NCBI GenBank assembly: GCA_903932565.1
Contig: CAIZGQ010000401.1
Coordinates: forward strand, 1-43,155
Direction of reading: 5' to 3'
From: an uncultured Hyphomicrobiales bacterium
GTDB taxonomy: Bacteria; Pseudomonadota; Alphaproteobacteria; Rhizobiales; Beijerinckiaceae
DNA length: 43,155 bases
Each line of letters starts with the position of its first letter. Within the stretch, counting starts at the first letter, position 1. Both the position numbers and the translations under genes were made by a program. Under the pieces are notes generated by a model. That model searched no databases. It was not told the origin of the DNA and saw only the letters and a list, made by a program, of their open reading frames with translations. This document shows positions 15,692 to 22,893 of the stretch, piece after piece.

Positions 15692-16236
15692 GCCCGAGCC
15701 CCCGATGCTTCGGCAGTCACCCGCCCGGTTTCCAGAATTTTCACGACCCGGCCACCGCGCGTTCCCGCGTTGGGGAGGATCTCCACCCGCCCGACCTTCG
15801 CCAGCTTCTCATAAAGCACGTATCGCGCTGCATCCGCGTCGCGCAGACCGGCCGCCTGGGCCAGCTGCGCATTGCTTGGGCACGGCGCGCCCATATTGGC
15901 CGCGCGCACTAGCGCCAGGAACATCTTCCCCTCGGCCGTCTCGCGCCATTCATCGTTTACCGCGATGCGGCGTGCGCCTTCATCGCCCAGCGCCTGGCGC
16001 CGGCACCGCACCACAAAATACAGCAATTCGCGCGTGGCCTGGTCGCGTCCTTGCACGGGCGAAACCTCGCCCATGGCAATCCAGTCGCGCACAAGCGTCG
16101 GCACTTCGTGCTTTGGATTGAGCGATGGCCCCCGCGCATACAGGTGGCGTTCCCCGGCCCGCGCACCGGCAAACCAGGCTTCCAATTCCGGGCGCGGCAC
16201 ATAAAGCGCGCATTGCACCTGAGCCAATCGTGTCAC
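15688..16236 (-). CDS. Winged-helix DNA-binding protein, unknown role
   Basis: A 182-residue protein. The C-terminal half (SNAQLAQAAGLRDADAARYV, then LAKVGRVEI, followed by a basic TRGGRVVKI wing) reads as a winged helix. The N-terminal half (LEAWFAGARAGERHLYARG, LVRDWIAMGEV) is found in phage proteins of unknown role. GTG 16236 overlaps the stop of the CII-like gene (GTGA). It may help start replication or regulate the early operon; both are inferences. Confidence 0.65.
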   Translation of the reverse strand: MTRLAQVQCALYVPRPELEAWFAGARAGERHLYARGPSLNPKHEVPTLVRDWIAMGEVSPVQGRDQATRELLYFVVRCRRQALGDEGARRIAVNDEWRETAEGKMFLALVRAANMGAPCPSNAQLAQAAGLRDADAARYVLYEKLAKVGRVEILPNAGTRGGRVVKILETGRVTAEASGARA

Positions 16237-16718
16237 CGCCGAACCCCCTTCACCCCGGATTCCCGGATCGTTGTCAAAGCTTGCCGAAATTGAGAGCTAA
16301 CCCGGTCAAGGCCATCCAACTTACGCAGGATCTGTTCGGCCTCATCAGCATCGATGATCCCGTCGTTGGCGATGTCCTTCGATGTTTCGTTGGCAACTTC
16401 GCCGAGGCGCGACGCCAGCTGCATCACCAACCCGGGCGCGCTGTCCTGTTCAGCCCGGAAATCGATATGGGGAACAAACAAACCGCCCAGTTCACGGGCG
16501 AGCGCTGCTGCGATCGGCGGCAACTCCCCGCGTGACACCGCGATTTCATCGAGTGCAAGCGCACAATCAAGAGACGGAAAAACTGGCCGCGCCAGATTGT
16601 TCCAGTCGCCAACTACCGATCGAGACCGATCAGCCGTCGCGGATGATCCATCGATCCCGCCGCAAACAGAAATGGCAGTGCGGACTGCGCGCTTAATTCG
16701 GCCGAGCGATGGCATCAT
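16233..16718 (-). CDS. CII-like phage regulatory protein
   Basis: A 161-residue protein with GRIKRAVRTAISVCGGIDGS, SVVGDWNNLARPVFPSLDCA and LALDEIA. This is the helix-turn-helix pattern of the CII family seen in alphaproteobacterial phages. Such proteins tip the lysis-lysogeny choice. ATG 16718 is preceded by GGGGGGA. The gene begins inside the end of the Cro-like gene (25-bp overlap), so it is the second gene of the leftward early operon. The C-terminal 60 residues are helical (DADEAEQILRKLDGLDRVSS). Confidence 0.7.
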   Translation of the reverse strand: MMPSLGRIKRAVRTAISVCGGIDGSSATADRSRSVVGDWNNLARPVFPSLDCALALDEIAVSRGELPPIAAALARELGGLFVPHIDFRAEQDSAPGLVMQLASRLGEVANETSKDIANDGIIDADEAEQILRKLDGLDRVSSQFRQALTTIRESGVKGVRR

Positions 16719-16989
16719 GAGTCCCCCCGGACAAGTTGTTGATATTTCCTGTCGAATTTTCAGCCAAATCGGACGTAACTTCCAAAGGGCGCCCAAATGG
16801 GAACACAACATCCTCAGCGGAAATCACATGCCCAGCGGCACTGACCCTCTCAATCACACCGGGCTGCTTGTGAGCAGGAATACGCCCAGCGGATTTCCAG
16901 CTTTGCACCGTGGATGGCGCTTCACCAATGAGGTCGGCGAAACGCCTGACACCCCCGAGGCGCGAGAAAAGATCGAGCTGACTTGCCAT
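16693..16989 (-). CDS. Cro-like repressor
   Basis: A 98-residue protein starting MASQLDLFSRLGGVRRFADL, then IGEAPSTVQSWKSAGRIP. This is a Cro/YdaS-type helix-turn-helix at about 10-40. It is divergent from the lysogenic repressor across three operators, the classical Cro place. ATG 16989 is used; GTG 16998 is possible. Operator 1 (17001-17017) is only 11 bp upstream of the ATG, so the gene is almost certainly controlled by that array. Confidence 0.75.
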   Translation of the reverse strand: MASQLDLFSRLGGVRRFADLIGEAPSTVQSWKSAGRIPAHKQPGVIERVSAAGHVISAEDVVFPFGRPLEVTSDLAENSTGNINNLSGGTHDAIARPN

Positions 16990-17000
16990 GGTGCGCACTC

Positions 17001-17064
17001 GTACGAATTTGTCGCACGTTTAGCAACGACTAATTCGCACAGATTTTGTGCGAACATTTCGCCA
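17001..17064. promoter_or_regulatory. Three 17-bp operators between cro and repressor
   Basis: Site 1 is GTACGAATTTGTCGCAC (17001-17017). Site 2, read on the minus strand, is GTGCGAATTAGTCGTTG (17040-17024). Site 3 is GTGCGAACATTTCGCCA (17048-17064). All share GTRCGA-N5-TCG. Gaps are 6 and 7 bp, as in lambda OR. They fill the 84-bp divergent gap, so both promoters must overlap them. The right half of site 2, the left half of site 3 and the spacer also form a TTCGCACA/TGTGCGAA dyad at 17034-17054. Confidence 0.85.
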
Positions 17065-17073
17065 CACTGGGGC

Positions 17074-17829
17074 ATGGAACACGTAACTTCACGGCTGAAG
17101 GCGCTGCGCGTTCGCGCCAAGCCCAAATTGTCATCACGCGCGCTGGCCGATTTCCTTGAAATGCCGCACTCGACCTATGCAACGTACGAGTCGGCACTCA
17201 AATTCAAAAAGCCGATCCTACCGCTGGATCTCACAAAGCGCCTTGCAGCGATCTTCTCAGAACGCGGCATCCCCGAGCAGGAGACGATGGAACTTGCCGG
17301 GATAACTGGCAAGTTCAGCAGCTTTTCGACCACAGTCGACGCCGAAGATAATAACTGGCTTGAGGTTGAGGGCGCTGTCGCTGCGGGCATCTGGCGAGCC
17401 CAAACAAATTGGCCAGATAGAGAGCGTTACTTAGCGAGATTTGGCCCGTCCCGGTATAAAACCGAAGAGAGGTTCGCGGTAAGAATGGAAGGTCTTTCGA
17501 TGAATCGGACCATCCCACCGGGCTCTGATCTTGAATGCCTCTGGGTGAAGTTTTCCGCGATCCCGCCACGGCCAGGCGACCTTGTTATCGTCGAGCGCCA
17601 CAATCACGATCTGGTAGAGCTGACCTGCAAACGACTCGCTATGGACGGGGAAGACTACATTCTTTTGGCGGAATCCACGGAGCCCGAATTTTCCGATCCG
17701 ATCCATGTCGGCCGCCCTGATAACGGTATGTTCGTTGACGATGAAGTGCGTGTGGTGGGAATCGTCCTGTCTGCGAAACTCAACCTTGCACCAAACAACC
17801 TTGACGATCGGCGATATCATCACAGCTGA
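17074..17829 (+). CDS. Lysogenic repressor, helix-turn-helix plus S24 (LexA-like) peptidase
   Basis: A 251-residue CI-type repressor. Residues about 1-65 hold a helix-turn-helix (LSSRALADFLEMPHSTYATY). Residues about 98-245 form a LexA/UmuD-like self-cleaving domain with a likely cleavage site Ala104-Gly105 in AVAAGIW. The catalytic pair is Ser142 (EGLSM, in place of the usual GDSM) and Lys186 (VELTCKRLAMDG). RecA-stimulated self-cleavage would induce the phage. ATG 17074 lies 9 bp after operator 3; longer upstream extension of the frame crosses the cro operators and is not used. The gene is AT-richer than its neighbours. Confidence 0.9.
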   Translation: MEHVTSRLKALRVRAKPKLSSRALADFLEMPHSTYATYESALKFKKPILPLDLTKRLAAIFSERGIPEQETMELAGITGKFSSFSTTVDAEDNNWLEVEGAVAAGIWRAQTNWPDRERYLARFGPSRYKTEERFAVRMEGLSMNRTIPPGSDLECLWVKFSAIPPRPGDLVIVERHNHDLVELTCKRLAMDGEDYILLAESTEPEFSDPIHVGRPDNGMFVDDEVRVVGIVLSAKLNLAPNNLDDRRYHHS

Positions 17830-17831
17830 CT

Positions 17832-17874
17832 GTGCGAAATTTTCGTTGACACGTACGATTTAGTCGCACATTTG
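17832..17874 (+). promoter_or_regulatory. Second operator pair over a promoter for the rightward operon
   Basis: GTGCGAAATTTTCGTTG (17832-17848) and GTACGATTTAGTCGCAC (17853-17869) match the GTRCGA-N5-TCG consensus of the cro/repressor operators. The second matches operator 1 at 15 of 17 positions. A TTGACA -35 box (17846-17851) lies between and over them, with a weak -10 about 17 bp downstream. The operon beginning at 17903 is therefore probably shut off by the repressor in the lysogen, like lambda OL. Confidence 0.75.
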
Positions 17875-17902
17875 TGCTTCCCGTTACCAACGGGAGGCAA
17901 CC

Positions 17903-18142
17903 ATGCTCCACATTCCTGCAGATTTCCCCGCGCCCGGCTCTGACGCATTTCTTGCGCCGACCGGCGAACAGGTGCGCATCCAGCGCCGAAATGACGACGG
18001 CAGCCTGCTGATCAGCCGCTCCAGCACAGTGCCAGGCACTGCCAGCGGCAACATGACTGTCCCTGGTGGCCAGCTTCACGCGAAGCGCATGGACGCAATC
18101 AATGCTGGCCCACATCGCCGGCGGCGGGCGGCGTCACGATGA
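17903..18142 (+). CDS. Small hypothetical protein, first gene of the rightward operon
   Basis: A 79-residue protein with a strong ribosome site (GGGAGG, 7 bases before ATG). The first part (PADFPAPGSDAFLAPTGEQV) is Pro/Gly-rich and the C-terminus is Arg-rich (HRRRRAASR). It overlaps the next gene by 4 bp. Unknown function; its place directly after a repressor-controlled promoter suggests very early expression, perhaps host take-over or anti-termination. Confidence 0.65.
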   Translation: MLHIPADFPAPGSDAFLAPTGEQVRIQRRNDDGSLLISRSSTVPGTASGNMTVPGGQLHAKRMDAINAGPHRRRRAASR

Positions 18143-18606
18143 CCGCGCCAACCACAGTCGCAGAATTAGCTGCGAGCATCTACCAGACTCGACAACGCAC
18201 TGCCCAGACTGTCGTGCGCAACCGCGGTATGTCGATTGCAGAGGCCGAGAGACATCTGCGGCCTTGGCTTGCGATTGCATGCATCGCCGGTGCTTCGCTA
18301 CCCGAGATCGACGAGTTGATTGCCGATCTCGAAGATATGAGCCGCGCCAGCAAGCATTCAATGTCACCCGGCGCAATCCGATGGCTTGCCGCCGAAGAGA
18401 TCTGCCCGCGGTCAACATGGGCACCGTTGCTGACTAAGGCACGTAATCAGGCGTTTGATCGCTTCCTTGAAGCCGATGCTGAACCTGCACGTTCCACTGC
18501 GGTTAGCCTCCAAAAGGTATGCCTTGCGCTGCAGCACGATGTGAATGGCCACCGCATTCCGGCTTATCGGCATCCATCAACACGTAACCTTGCGATGGCC
18601 GCGTAA
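18139..18606 (+). CDS. Hypothetical protein
   Basis: A 155-residue mostly helical protein (ELAASIYQTRQRTAQTVVRN, ERHLRPWLAIACIAGASLPE, LIADLEDMSR). The start overlaps the previous stop (ATGA) and the stop TAA shares a base with the next ATG. I do not recognise a family. Size, helical content and company of tiny membrane proteins give no firm function. Confidence 0.65.
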   Translation: MTAPTTVAELAASIYQTRQRTAQTVVRNRGMSIAEAERHLRPWLAIACIAGASLPEIDELIADLEDMSRASKHSMSPGAIRWLAAEEICPRSTWAPLLTKARNQAFDRFLEADAEPARSTAVSLQKVCLALQHDVNGHRIPAYRHPSTRNLAMAA

Positions 18607-18698
18607 TGGCTACCCGTGCGCCCCTCATCTCTATCGGACTGATCAGCTTCACCCTATTCTATTTGGCTGAGATCTTGCTGCAGGCCGCCACGCGGTGA
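18606..18698 (+). CDS. Tiny membrane protein 1 (30 aa)
   Basis: ATG shares a base with the previous stop (TAATG). The peptide begins MATRAP and continues with a single hydrophobic segment LISIGLISFTLFYLAEILL, a likely membrane span. Its stop overlaps the next GTG. The chain of exact overlaps on both sides supports it as a real gene despite its length. Function is unknown. Confidence 0.5.
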   Translation: MATRAPLISIGLISFTLFYLAEILLQAATR

Positions 18699-18811
18699 TT
18701 GTCCTGCGCAATCTCGCCAGCGTCAGCGCGCGATATCCAAACCTCACTTTCTGCATCGGCCTTGTAGTAGCCGCGCTCGCTGGCTGCGTTGCGGCGAAAC
18801 TGGGTATCTGA
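18695..18811 (+). CDS. Tiny membrane protein 2 (38 aa)
   Basis: GTG 18695 overlaps the previous TGA (GTGA). After a short polar part (VLRNLASVSARYPN) there is a membrane segment LTFCIGLVVAALAGCVAAKL. One of three consecutive mini-genes each with one membrane span. Unknown function; superinfection exclusion is a possibility given the early, repressor-linked operon, but nothing in the sequence proves it. Confidence 0.45.
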   Translation: MIVLRNLASVSARYPNLTFCIGLVVAALAGCVAAKLGI

Positions 18812-18822
18812 AAGGCTTTCAC

Positions 18823-18924
18823 ATGGTCTGGCTTGCCATCGTTCCAGCAGTCTTTTCAGTCGGCTTTTTCGCTGGCTGCTCTTGGCACACGCATTGGTCA
18901 TTGGATGAACGCAGTGACCAGTGA
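18823..18924 (+). CDS. Tiny membrane protein 3 (33 aa)
   Basis: ATG 18823 follows AAAGG at good distance. The peptide is MVWLAIVPAVFSVGFFAGCS, then a His/Trp-rich HTHW tail and a charged end. It could be a membrane anchor or, through AGC, a lipoprotein. Its end overlaps the next gene by 20 bp. Confidence 0.5.
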   Translation: MVWLAIVPAVFSVGFFAGCSWHTHWSLDERSDQ

Positions 18925-19102
18925 CCCGACCGCCTGGAAGCCGACCACCTGCGAAGATTGCGGCGCCCCGCAGCCAAGCTTTTCTCTGACCGGGCCCATA
19001 GGCCCTTGGCGTTGCTTCACATGCAACACCGCAGCCGCGCCGATCGCGGCTTCCAATCCACAACCGGCCGCCGTAGCCGCACCTTCAGGAATACTGCTAT
19101 GA
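18905..19102 (+). CDS. Zinc-ribbon mini-protein
   Basis: A 65-residue protein with CEDCG (about 15-19) and CFTC (about 36-39), two Cys pairs about 20 residues apart as in a zinc ribbon, with an Ala/Pro tail. ATG 18905 is the start that fits the overlap with the previous gene. The tail overlaps the ParB-like gene by 4 bp (ATGA). Probably binds nucleic acid or a protein partner; role unknown. Confidence 0.6.
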   Translation: MNAVTSDPTAWKPTTCEDCGAPQPSFSLTGPIGPWRCFTCNTAAAPIAASNPQPAAVAAPSGILL

Positions 19103-20118
19103 ACGCACCGCGCCGTATCGAGCCCGGCCCACAGGTCGGAAATCCACCCAGCTTGGAACAGGTGCCGGTCACGCGCCTGCAGGTCGACCCGACCTATCAA
19201 CGCGCCACTGACAGCGAAGCATCACGCCGCATCATCGCGGGAATGGTCAAGAAGTGGAACTGGACGTTGTGTCAGCCGCTTGTGGTTGCGCGCCGCACCG
19301 ATGGCTCGCTTTGGGTGCTGGACGGCCAGCACCGGCTTGCAGGCGCGATCGAGCGCGGCGACATCCCCTATGTCCCTTGCGTCATTTCATCTTCTCTCGA
19401 CCACGCGGATGAGGCGCGCACTTTCGTTGAGCTGAATACGCGCCGGCAGAAGCTCAGCCAAGGCCAAATCTTTCACGGTATGCTGGCCGCTGGCGATCCG
19501 GACGCCAAACAGGTGCAGCAGCTGCTCAACGACACGGGCTGGCGCGTAATGCGTAACAGCAACACGGCCAGTTATAAGCCGGGCGATCTGGAATGCGCAC
19601 CGATGATCGTCAGAATGCTTGCGGCCAGAGGCGAACCGGCCACGCGCTTCGCGTTGACCGTGTTACGCGCAGCGTGGCCCGACAAGGCGGTTCGGCAATC
19701 TGCGACGTTGATCAAGGCAGTCGTCGAGCTGTTCGACCAGGTCAACGACACAAGCCTGACGGCCGCGAAGCTGATTGCGTCGATCGGATCGATCCTTCCC
19801 GAGCGCTGGATATCCCGTGGCGCAGCACTTCAGGATCATGATCGCGCACTGTCCGCTGTGACTGCCATCGCACGCGCCATGCTTAGCCTGGCATCTGGCG
19901 AAGCACAGCCAAGCTTCACGCGACCAGTCACCGCGGTTTCCCCGCCCAAACTCATCACCAAGCCAATTCCTGCTGCGCGCCCCTTCACGGCGCCGCCGCC
20001 AGAGCGCGTCTTTGGTGCTTCGGGGAAGGGCTGGTGCGCCCAATGCGAGACACTTCGCAGCCGCGAATACGCGGGCGCCTGCACCAACCGCTTTTGCAAA
20101 CTTCGCGGCCACGTCTGA
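19099..20118 (+). CDS. ParB/Srx-fold protein (DUF6551-like) with C-terminal zinc ribbon
   Basis: A 339-residue protein. Residues about 15-115 show the ParB-N/sulfiredoxin pattern: VPVTRLQVDPTYQR, a DGSLWVLDGQHRLAG block (ParB box II, GQHR in place of GERR), and RTFVELNTRRQKLS. The middle is helical. The C-terminus (about 310-335) has WCAQCETLRSREYAGAC and CKLRG, a four-Cys ribbon. Such proteins may bind CTP or act as nucleases on DNA. ATG 19099 overlaps the previous stop. No ParA is present. It is followed by a second ParB-like gene. Confidence 0.75.
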   Translation: MNAPRRIEPGPQVGNPPSLEQVPVTRLQVDPTYQRATDSEASRRIIAGMVKKWNWTLCQPLVVARRTDGSLWVLDGQHRLAGAIERGDIPYVPCVISSSLDHADEARTFVELNTRRQKLSQGQIFHGMLAAGDPDAKQVQQLLNDTGWRVMRNSNTASYKPGDLECAPMIVRMLAARGEPATRFALTVLRAAWPDKAVRQSATLIKAVVELFDQVNDTSLTAAKLIASIGSILPERWISRGAALQDHDRALSAVTAIARAMLSLASGEAQPSFTRPVTAVSPPKLITKPIPAARPFTAPPPERVFGASGKGWCAQCETLRSREYAGACTNRFCKLRGHV

Positions 20119-20131
20119 ACAGGAGAATTTC

Positions 20132-21514
20132 ATGACTCTTTCCATGTTGCCACTCAACACATTGTGCCTGTCGAGCCTGAACGTGCGCCACACCGAACGC
20201 GATGCCGATATCGCATCGCTCGCCGAAGACATCGCCGCGCGCGGTCTGATCCAGAATCTGGTCGTGGTGCCCGCGCATTTCATGACCGGCGAAGCCACCG
20301 AAGGGTGGGACGACAAATGGGAGGTCATCGCGGGCGGCCGGCGCTTTCAGGCGATGCAGCTGCTGGTGGCCGATGGCCGCCTTGCCGTTGATCATCCGGT
20401 GGCCTGCCTGGTCGAAGATCGCGACGAAGCCCGCGAAATCAGCCTGTCGGAAAATCTGCACAAGGTCAGCATGAACCCGGCCGACGAATTCGCCGCCTAT
20501 CAGGCGATTGTGGACAACACACCCGATCTGAACCGCGACGCGGCCATCGCCAAATGCGCCAAACGCTTCGGCAAGACCGTGCGCCACGTCGAAGGCCGCC
20601 TGCGCCTCGCCAGCCTCTGCCCCGAAGTACTCGACGCGCTGCGCGCCGACCTGATCTCGCTCGATGCCGCCAAGGCCTACGCGGCCACCACCGACCACGA
20701 TCTGCAGCGCAAGGTTTTCGCCGCGCGCGAGCGCGACACATACAGCGGGCACAACGCCAATACGATCCGCTATGAAATCCGTGGCAAGACCCTGCCCCTC
20801 GATGCGCCACTGGCGACCTTCGTCGGCCTGGTCGCCTATCAGGCCGAAGGCGGCCGCATCGAAGCCGAGATGTTCATGGGCGCCGAAGGCCAGCAGCGCA
20901 TCGTCGATGTGCCGCTGCTGAAAAAGCTGGCAACCGCCATGGGCGAAGCCGCCGTGCCCGCACTGGCCAAGGCAGACGGTTTCAAGTCTGGCCTGTTCGT
21001 TGCCGAAACCGCACGCATGGCCCGCATGCCCAAACCGCCCGAAGGTTTCGCGTTGGCGTGGGACAACTGCGATCAACCCAGCAAGACAAAGCTGAAAAAG
21101 TCGATCGCCGTCTATGCCATCAATGCCGAAGGCACCGGCCTCGAACGTATCGGCCGATTGAAGCCTGCGGATGAAACCAAAAAGACTGAAGCCCCGCGCG
21201 ACTGGGAGGCCGAACGCGCCGAGCAAAATCGCATCCGCGCCATCGAGCACAAGGCATCGCAAATGGCCATTCCAAAGTTCGCCGGCACCCCGCTCGAAGG
21301 TATCGCCTTCTACCCCGCGAATGGCTGGAACCGCGATTGCGACGACGATCACGTCTATGTCGAACTGCTGATTAAGGTGTCGATCACCGACATCGAGGCC
21401 CAGCGGGCAGAGGCCGAACGCTTGATCGATGAAGAGGAAGCCGCGGTGCGGCGCGAAAAGCTGATCGAAGTACTGAAGACCGAACGCGAATCGGCCGAAG
21501 CGTCCGAGGTCTGA
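20132..21514 (+). CDS. ParB/RepB/Spo0J-family protein
   Basis: A 460-residue protein preceded by AGGAG. Residues about 12-110 are the ParB-N CTPase fold: SSLNVRHTERDADIASLAED, IARGLIQNL-like helix, WEVIAGGRRFQAM (GGRR box) and ISLSENLHKVSMNPADEFAA. A helix-turn-helix follows at about 130-175 (ACAKRFGKTVRHVEGRL-like). The C-terminal 150 residues are charged and helical and could dimerise. Canonical ParB spreads on DNA with ParA; no ParA gene occurs here, so a role in gene control, DNA protection or nucleoid interaction is more likely than partition. Confidence 0.85.
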   Translation: MTLSMLPLNTLCLSSLNVRHTERDADIASLAEDIAARGLIQNLVVVPAHFMTGEATEGWDDKWEVIAGGRRFQAMQLLVADGRLAVDHPVACLVEDRDEAREISLSENLHKVSMNPADEFAAYQAIVDNTPDLNRDAAIAKCAKRFGKTVRHVEGRLRLASLCPEVLDALRADLISLDAAKAYAATTDHDLQRKVFAARERDTYSGHNANTIRYEIRGKTLPLDAPLATFVGLVAYQAEGGRIEAEMFMGAEGQQRIVDVPLLKKLATAMGEAAVPALAKADGFKSGLFVAETARMARMPKPPEGFALAWDNCDQPSKTKLKKSIAVYAINAEGTGLERIGRLKPADETKKTEAPRDWEAERAEQNRIRAIEHKASQMAIPKFAGTPLEGIAFYPANGWNRDCDDDHVYVELLIKVSITDIEAQRAEAERLIDEEEAAVRREKLIEVLKTERESAEASEV

Positions 21515-21516
21515 CC

Positions 21517-21768
21517 ATGTCTGACGGCCCCTTTTGCAAGGATTGTAAGTTCCTGCGGACGTATATCGGTGGCCATCCGCCCGAGTGCTGGCGGCCGACC
21601 AAGCCAGCCTTCGATTTGGTACGTGGCGAAAAATATACTTACAGCTCGTTCGATCCGCACCGCGAACGATCGGGTACGCGCACCTTGTTTGGCCGTCAAA
21701 AGTGCGGGCCGGGTGGCGTGTTCTTTCAGCAAAGCCGCTTTTCGCCGCTGCCACCACCCAGCAAATGA
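21517..21768 (+). CDS. Cys-rich mini-protein
   Basis: An 83-residue protein starting MSDGPFCKDCKFLRTYIGGH with CKDC, then PECWRP and QKCGPGGVFF. Four Cys in a spacing that could hold one zinc. It overlaps the methyltransferase gene by 4 bp (ATGA) and starts two bases after the ParB stop, so it belongs to the same operon. Similar small Cys-rich proteins are common in phages of this group; role unknown. Confidence 0.7.
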   Translation: MSDGPFCKDCKFLRTYIGGHPPECWRPTKPAFDLVRGEKYTYSSFDPHRERSGTRTLFGRQKCGPGGVFFQQSRFSPLPPPSK

Positions 21769-22394
21769 TCATGCGTTGCGAAGTCCAACTCCACCGCTAC
21801 GCACTGATCCTGACCGATCCGCCATGGGAAACCCTGCTATGGTCGGGCGCCAAGCGCACCCCCACGCAAAAGACCGGCGATGATCATTATCCGGTGATGT
21901 CCGCCCAGGACATGGCTGCACTGCCGATCGCCGAGATCGCCGCCGACGACGCGGTGCTGGCGATGTGGGTGATCGGCAGCCATCTGGATCAGGCGCTTGA
22001 TCTCGGCCGGGCGTGGGGCTTCGAGTTCAAGACCGACCTATTCTATTGGGCCAAGCAACGCCGCCTGCACCCCGACCAGATCGTTCTGTTCAGCCAGGAC
22101 GTCGCACCCGCGCCGATCGGTATGGGGAAATATACCCGCAAACAAGTCGAGCCGTGCCTGCTATTCAAACGCGGCAAAGGCCTACGCGTATGCGACCACA
22201 GCGTGCGCCAGCTGATCGTCGCCCCCAAACGCGAACACAGCCGCAAGCCCGACGAACAATACCCTGCGCTGGAATCGCTGTTCGGCGATGTGCCACGTGT
22301 CGAACTGTTCGCCCGCACCACCCGCACCGGGTGGGACAGCTGGGGCAACCAGACCGACAAATTCACGCCTCAAACATTTCTGGGGGCGGCATGA
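21765..22394 (+). CDS. MT-A70-type adenine methyltransferase
   Basis: A 209-residue enzyme with the catalytic DPPW motif at residues 18-21 (ILTDPPWETL), then AVLAMWVIGSHLDQAL and FEFKTDLFYWAK, and the ending RVELFARTTRTGWDSWGNQ. These mark the MT-A70 family, which methylates N6 of adenine using S-adenosylmethionine. The short length and lack of a recognition domain are usual for phage members. The likely role is protection from host restriction or marking phage DNA. No partner nuclease gene is adjacent. ATG 21765 overlaps the previous stop. Confidence 0.85.
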   Translation: MIMRCEVQLHRYALILTDPPWETLLWSGAKRTPTQKTGDDHYPVMSAQDMAALPIAEIAADDAVLAMWVIGSHLDQALDLGRAWGFEFKTDLFYWAKQRRLHPDQIVLFSQDVAPAPIGMGKYTRKQVEPCLLFKRGKGLRVCDHSVRQLIVAPKREHSRKPDEQYPALESLFGDVPRVELFARTTRTGWDSWGNQTDKFTPQTFLGAA

Positions 22395-22702
22395 ACGCGC
22401 CCACTACCTTTGATCAGCACGCGGTGACCGCCGAACGCCGCTGGCGGCAGCAACTGATCGCCGATCTGCCCGATGCCGCCAGCTTCGCCCGCGAACTGCC
22501 CGGCCCGATCGCGCTGGCGCTGGCCAATGCCTATTTTGACAAACACGCCCCGGCCTATCGCGCGCGCACGGCACACGATGCGGCCGAGCTGCGCCGCTGG
22601 GGCCTATGCGACTTTCCCAGCGCGCGCAGCAACGGCCTGCTGCTGACAAACTTCGGCGTCACCGTACGCCGCCACGTCCTGAACGATGAGGCAACCCGAT
22701 GA
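22391..22702 (+). CDS. Hypothetical protein
   Basis: A 103-residue protein starting MNAPTTFDQHAVTAERRWRQ with two helical blocks (LIADLPDAASFARELPGPIA, ALANAYFDKH) and a small beta end (LLLTNFGVTVRRHV). It overlaps genes on both sides by 4 bp (ATGA). No family recognised. Position between the methyltransferase and the integrase cassette. Confidence 0.65.
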   Translation: MNAPTTFDQHAVTAERRWRQQLIADLPDAASFARELPGPIALALANAYFDKHAPAYRARTAHDAAELRRWGLCDFPSARSNGLLLTNFGVTVRRHVLNDEATR

Positions 22703-22893
22703 CTGCACCGGCTCGCTTTACCCAGGCCGATATCACCCGCCTCGTCAAAGGCGTGATGGCCGCTGGCATGGACATTCGTTCGATACGTGTTGCCCCCAAT
22801 GGTGAAATAGTTGTGTCTGCTGCCGCCGAGGAGCAGGTTATCGAATACACCGCGAATCCACTGGACCGGCTCTTGATCAATGGCACCTCGTAA
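22699..22893 (+). CDS. Small hypothetical protein upstream of integrase
   Basis: A 64-residue protein starting MTAPARFTQADITRLVKGVM, then MDIRSIRVAPNGEIVVSA, a helix followed by strands. Proteins of this form often precede the integrase in alphaproteobacterial phages. It overlaps both neighbours (4 bp upstream, 14 bp downstream). It could act with the integrase, for example as a directionality factor, but no clear DNA-binding motif is seen. Confidence 0.65.
   Translation: MTAPARFTQADITRLVKGVMAAGMDIRSIRVAPNGEIVVSAAAEEQVIEYTANPLDRLLINGTS

Noticed and set aside
19099..21514. Plasmid-type partition locus (phage-plasmid)
   Set aside because: No ParA ATPase or parS-like cluster is seen, and a full tyrosine integrase with candidate attP is present, so an integrating life style is more likely.
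19985..21772. 595-codon open frame on the minus strand across the ParB-like genes
   Set aside because: It is antisense to two recognisable ParB-domain genes; high-GC DNA with strong third-base bias leaves such mirror frames open. Its composition (Gly/Asp/Phe-rich) is not protein-like.
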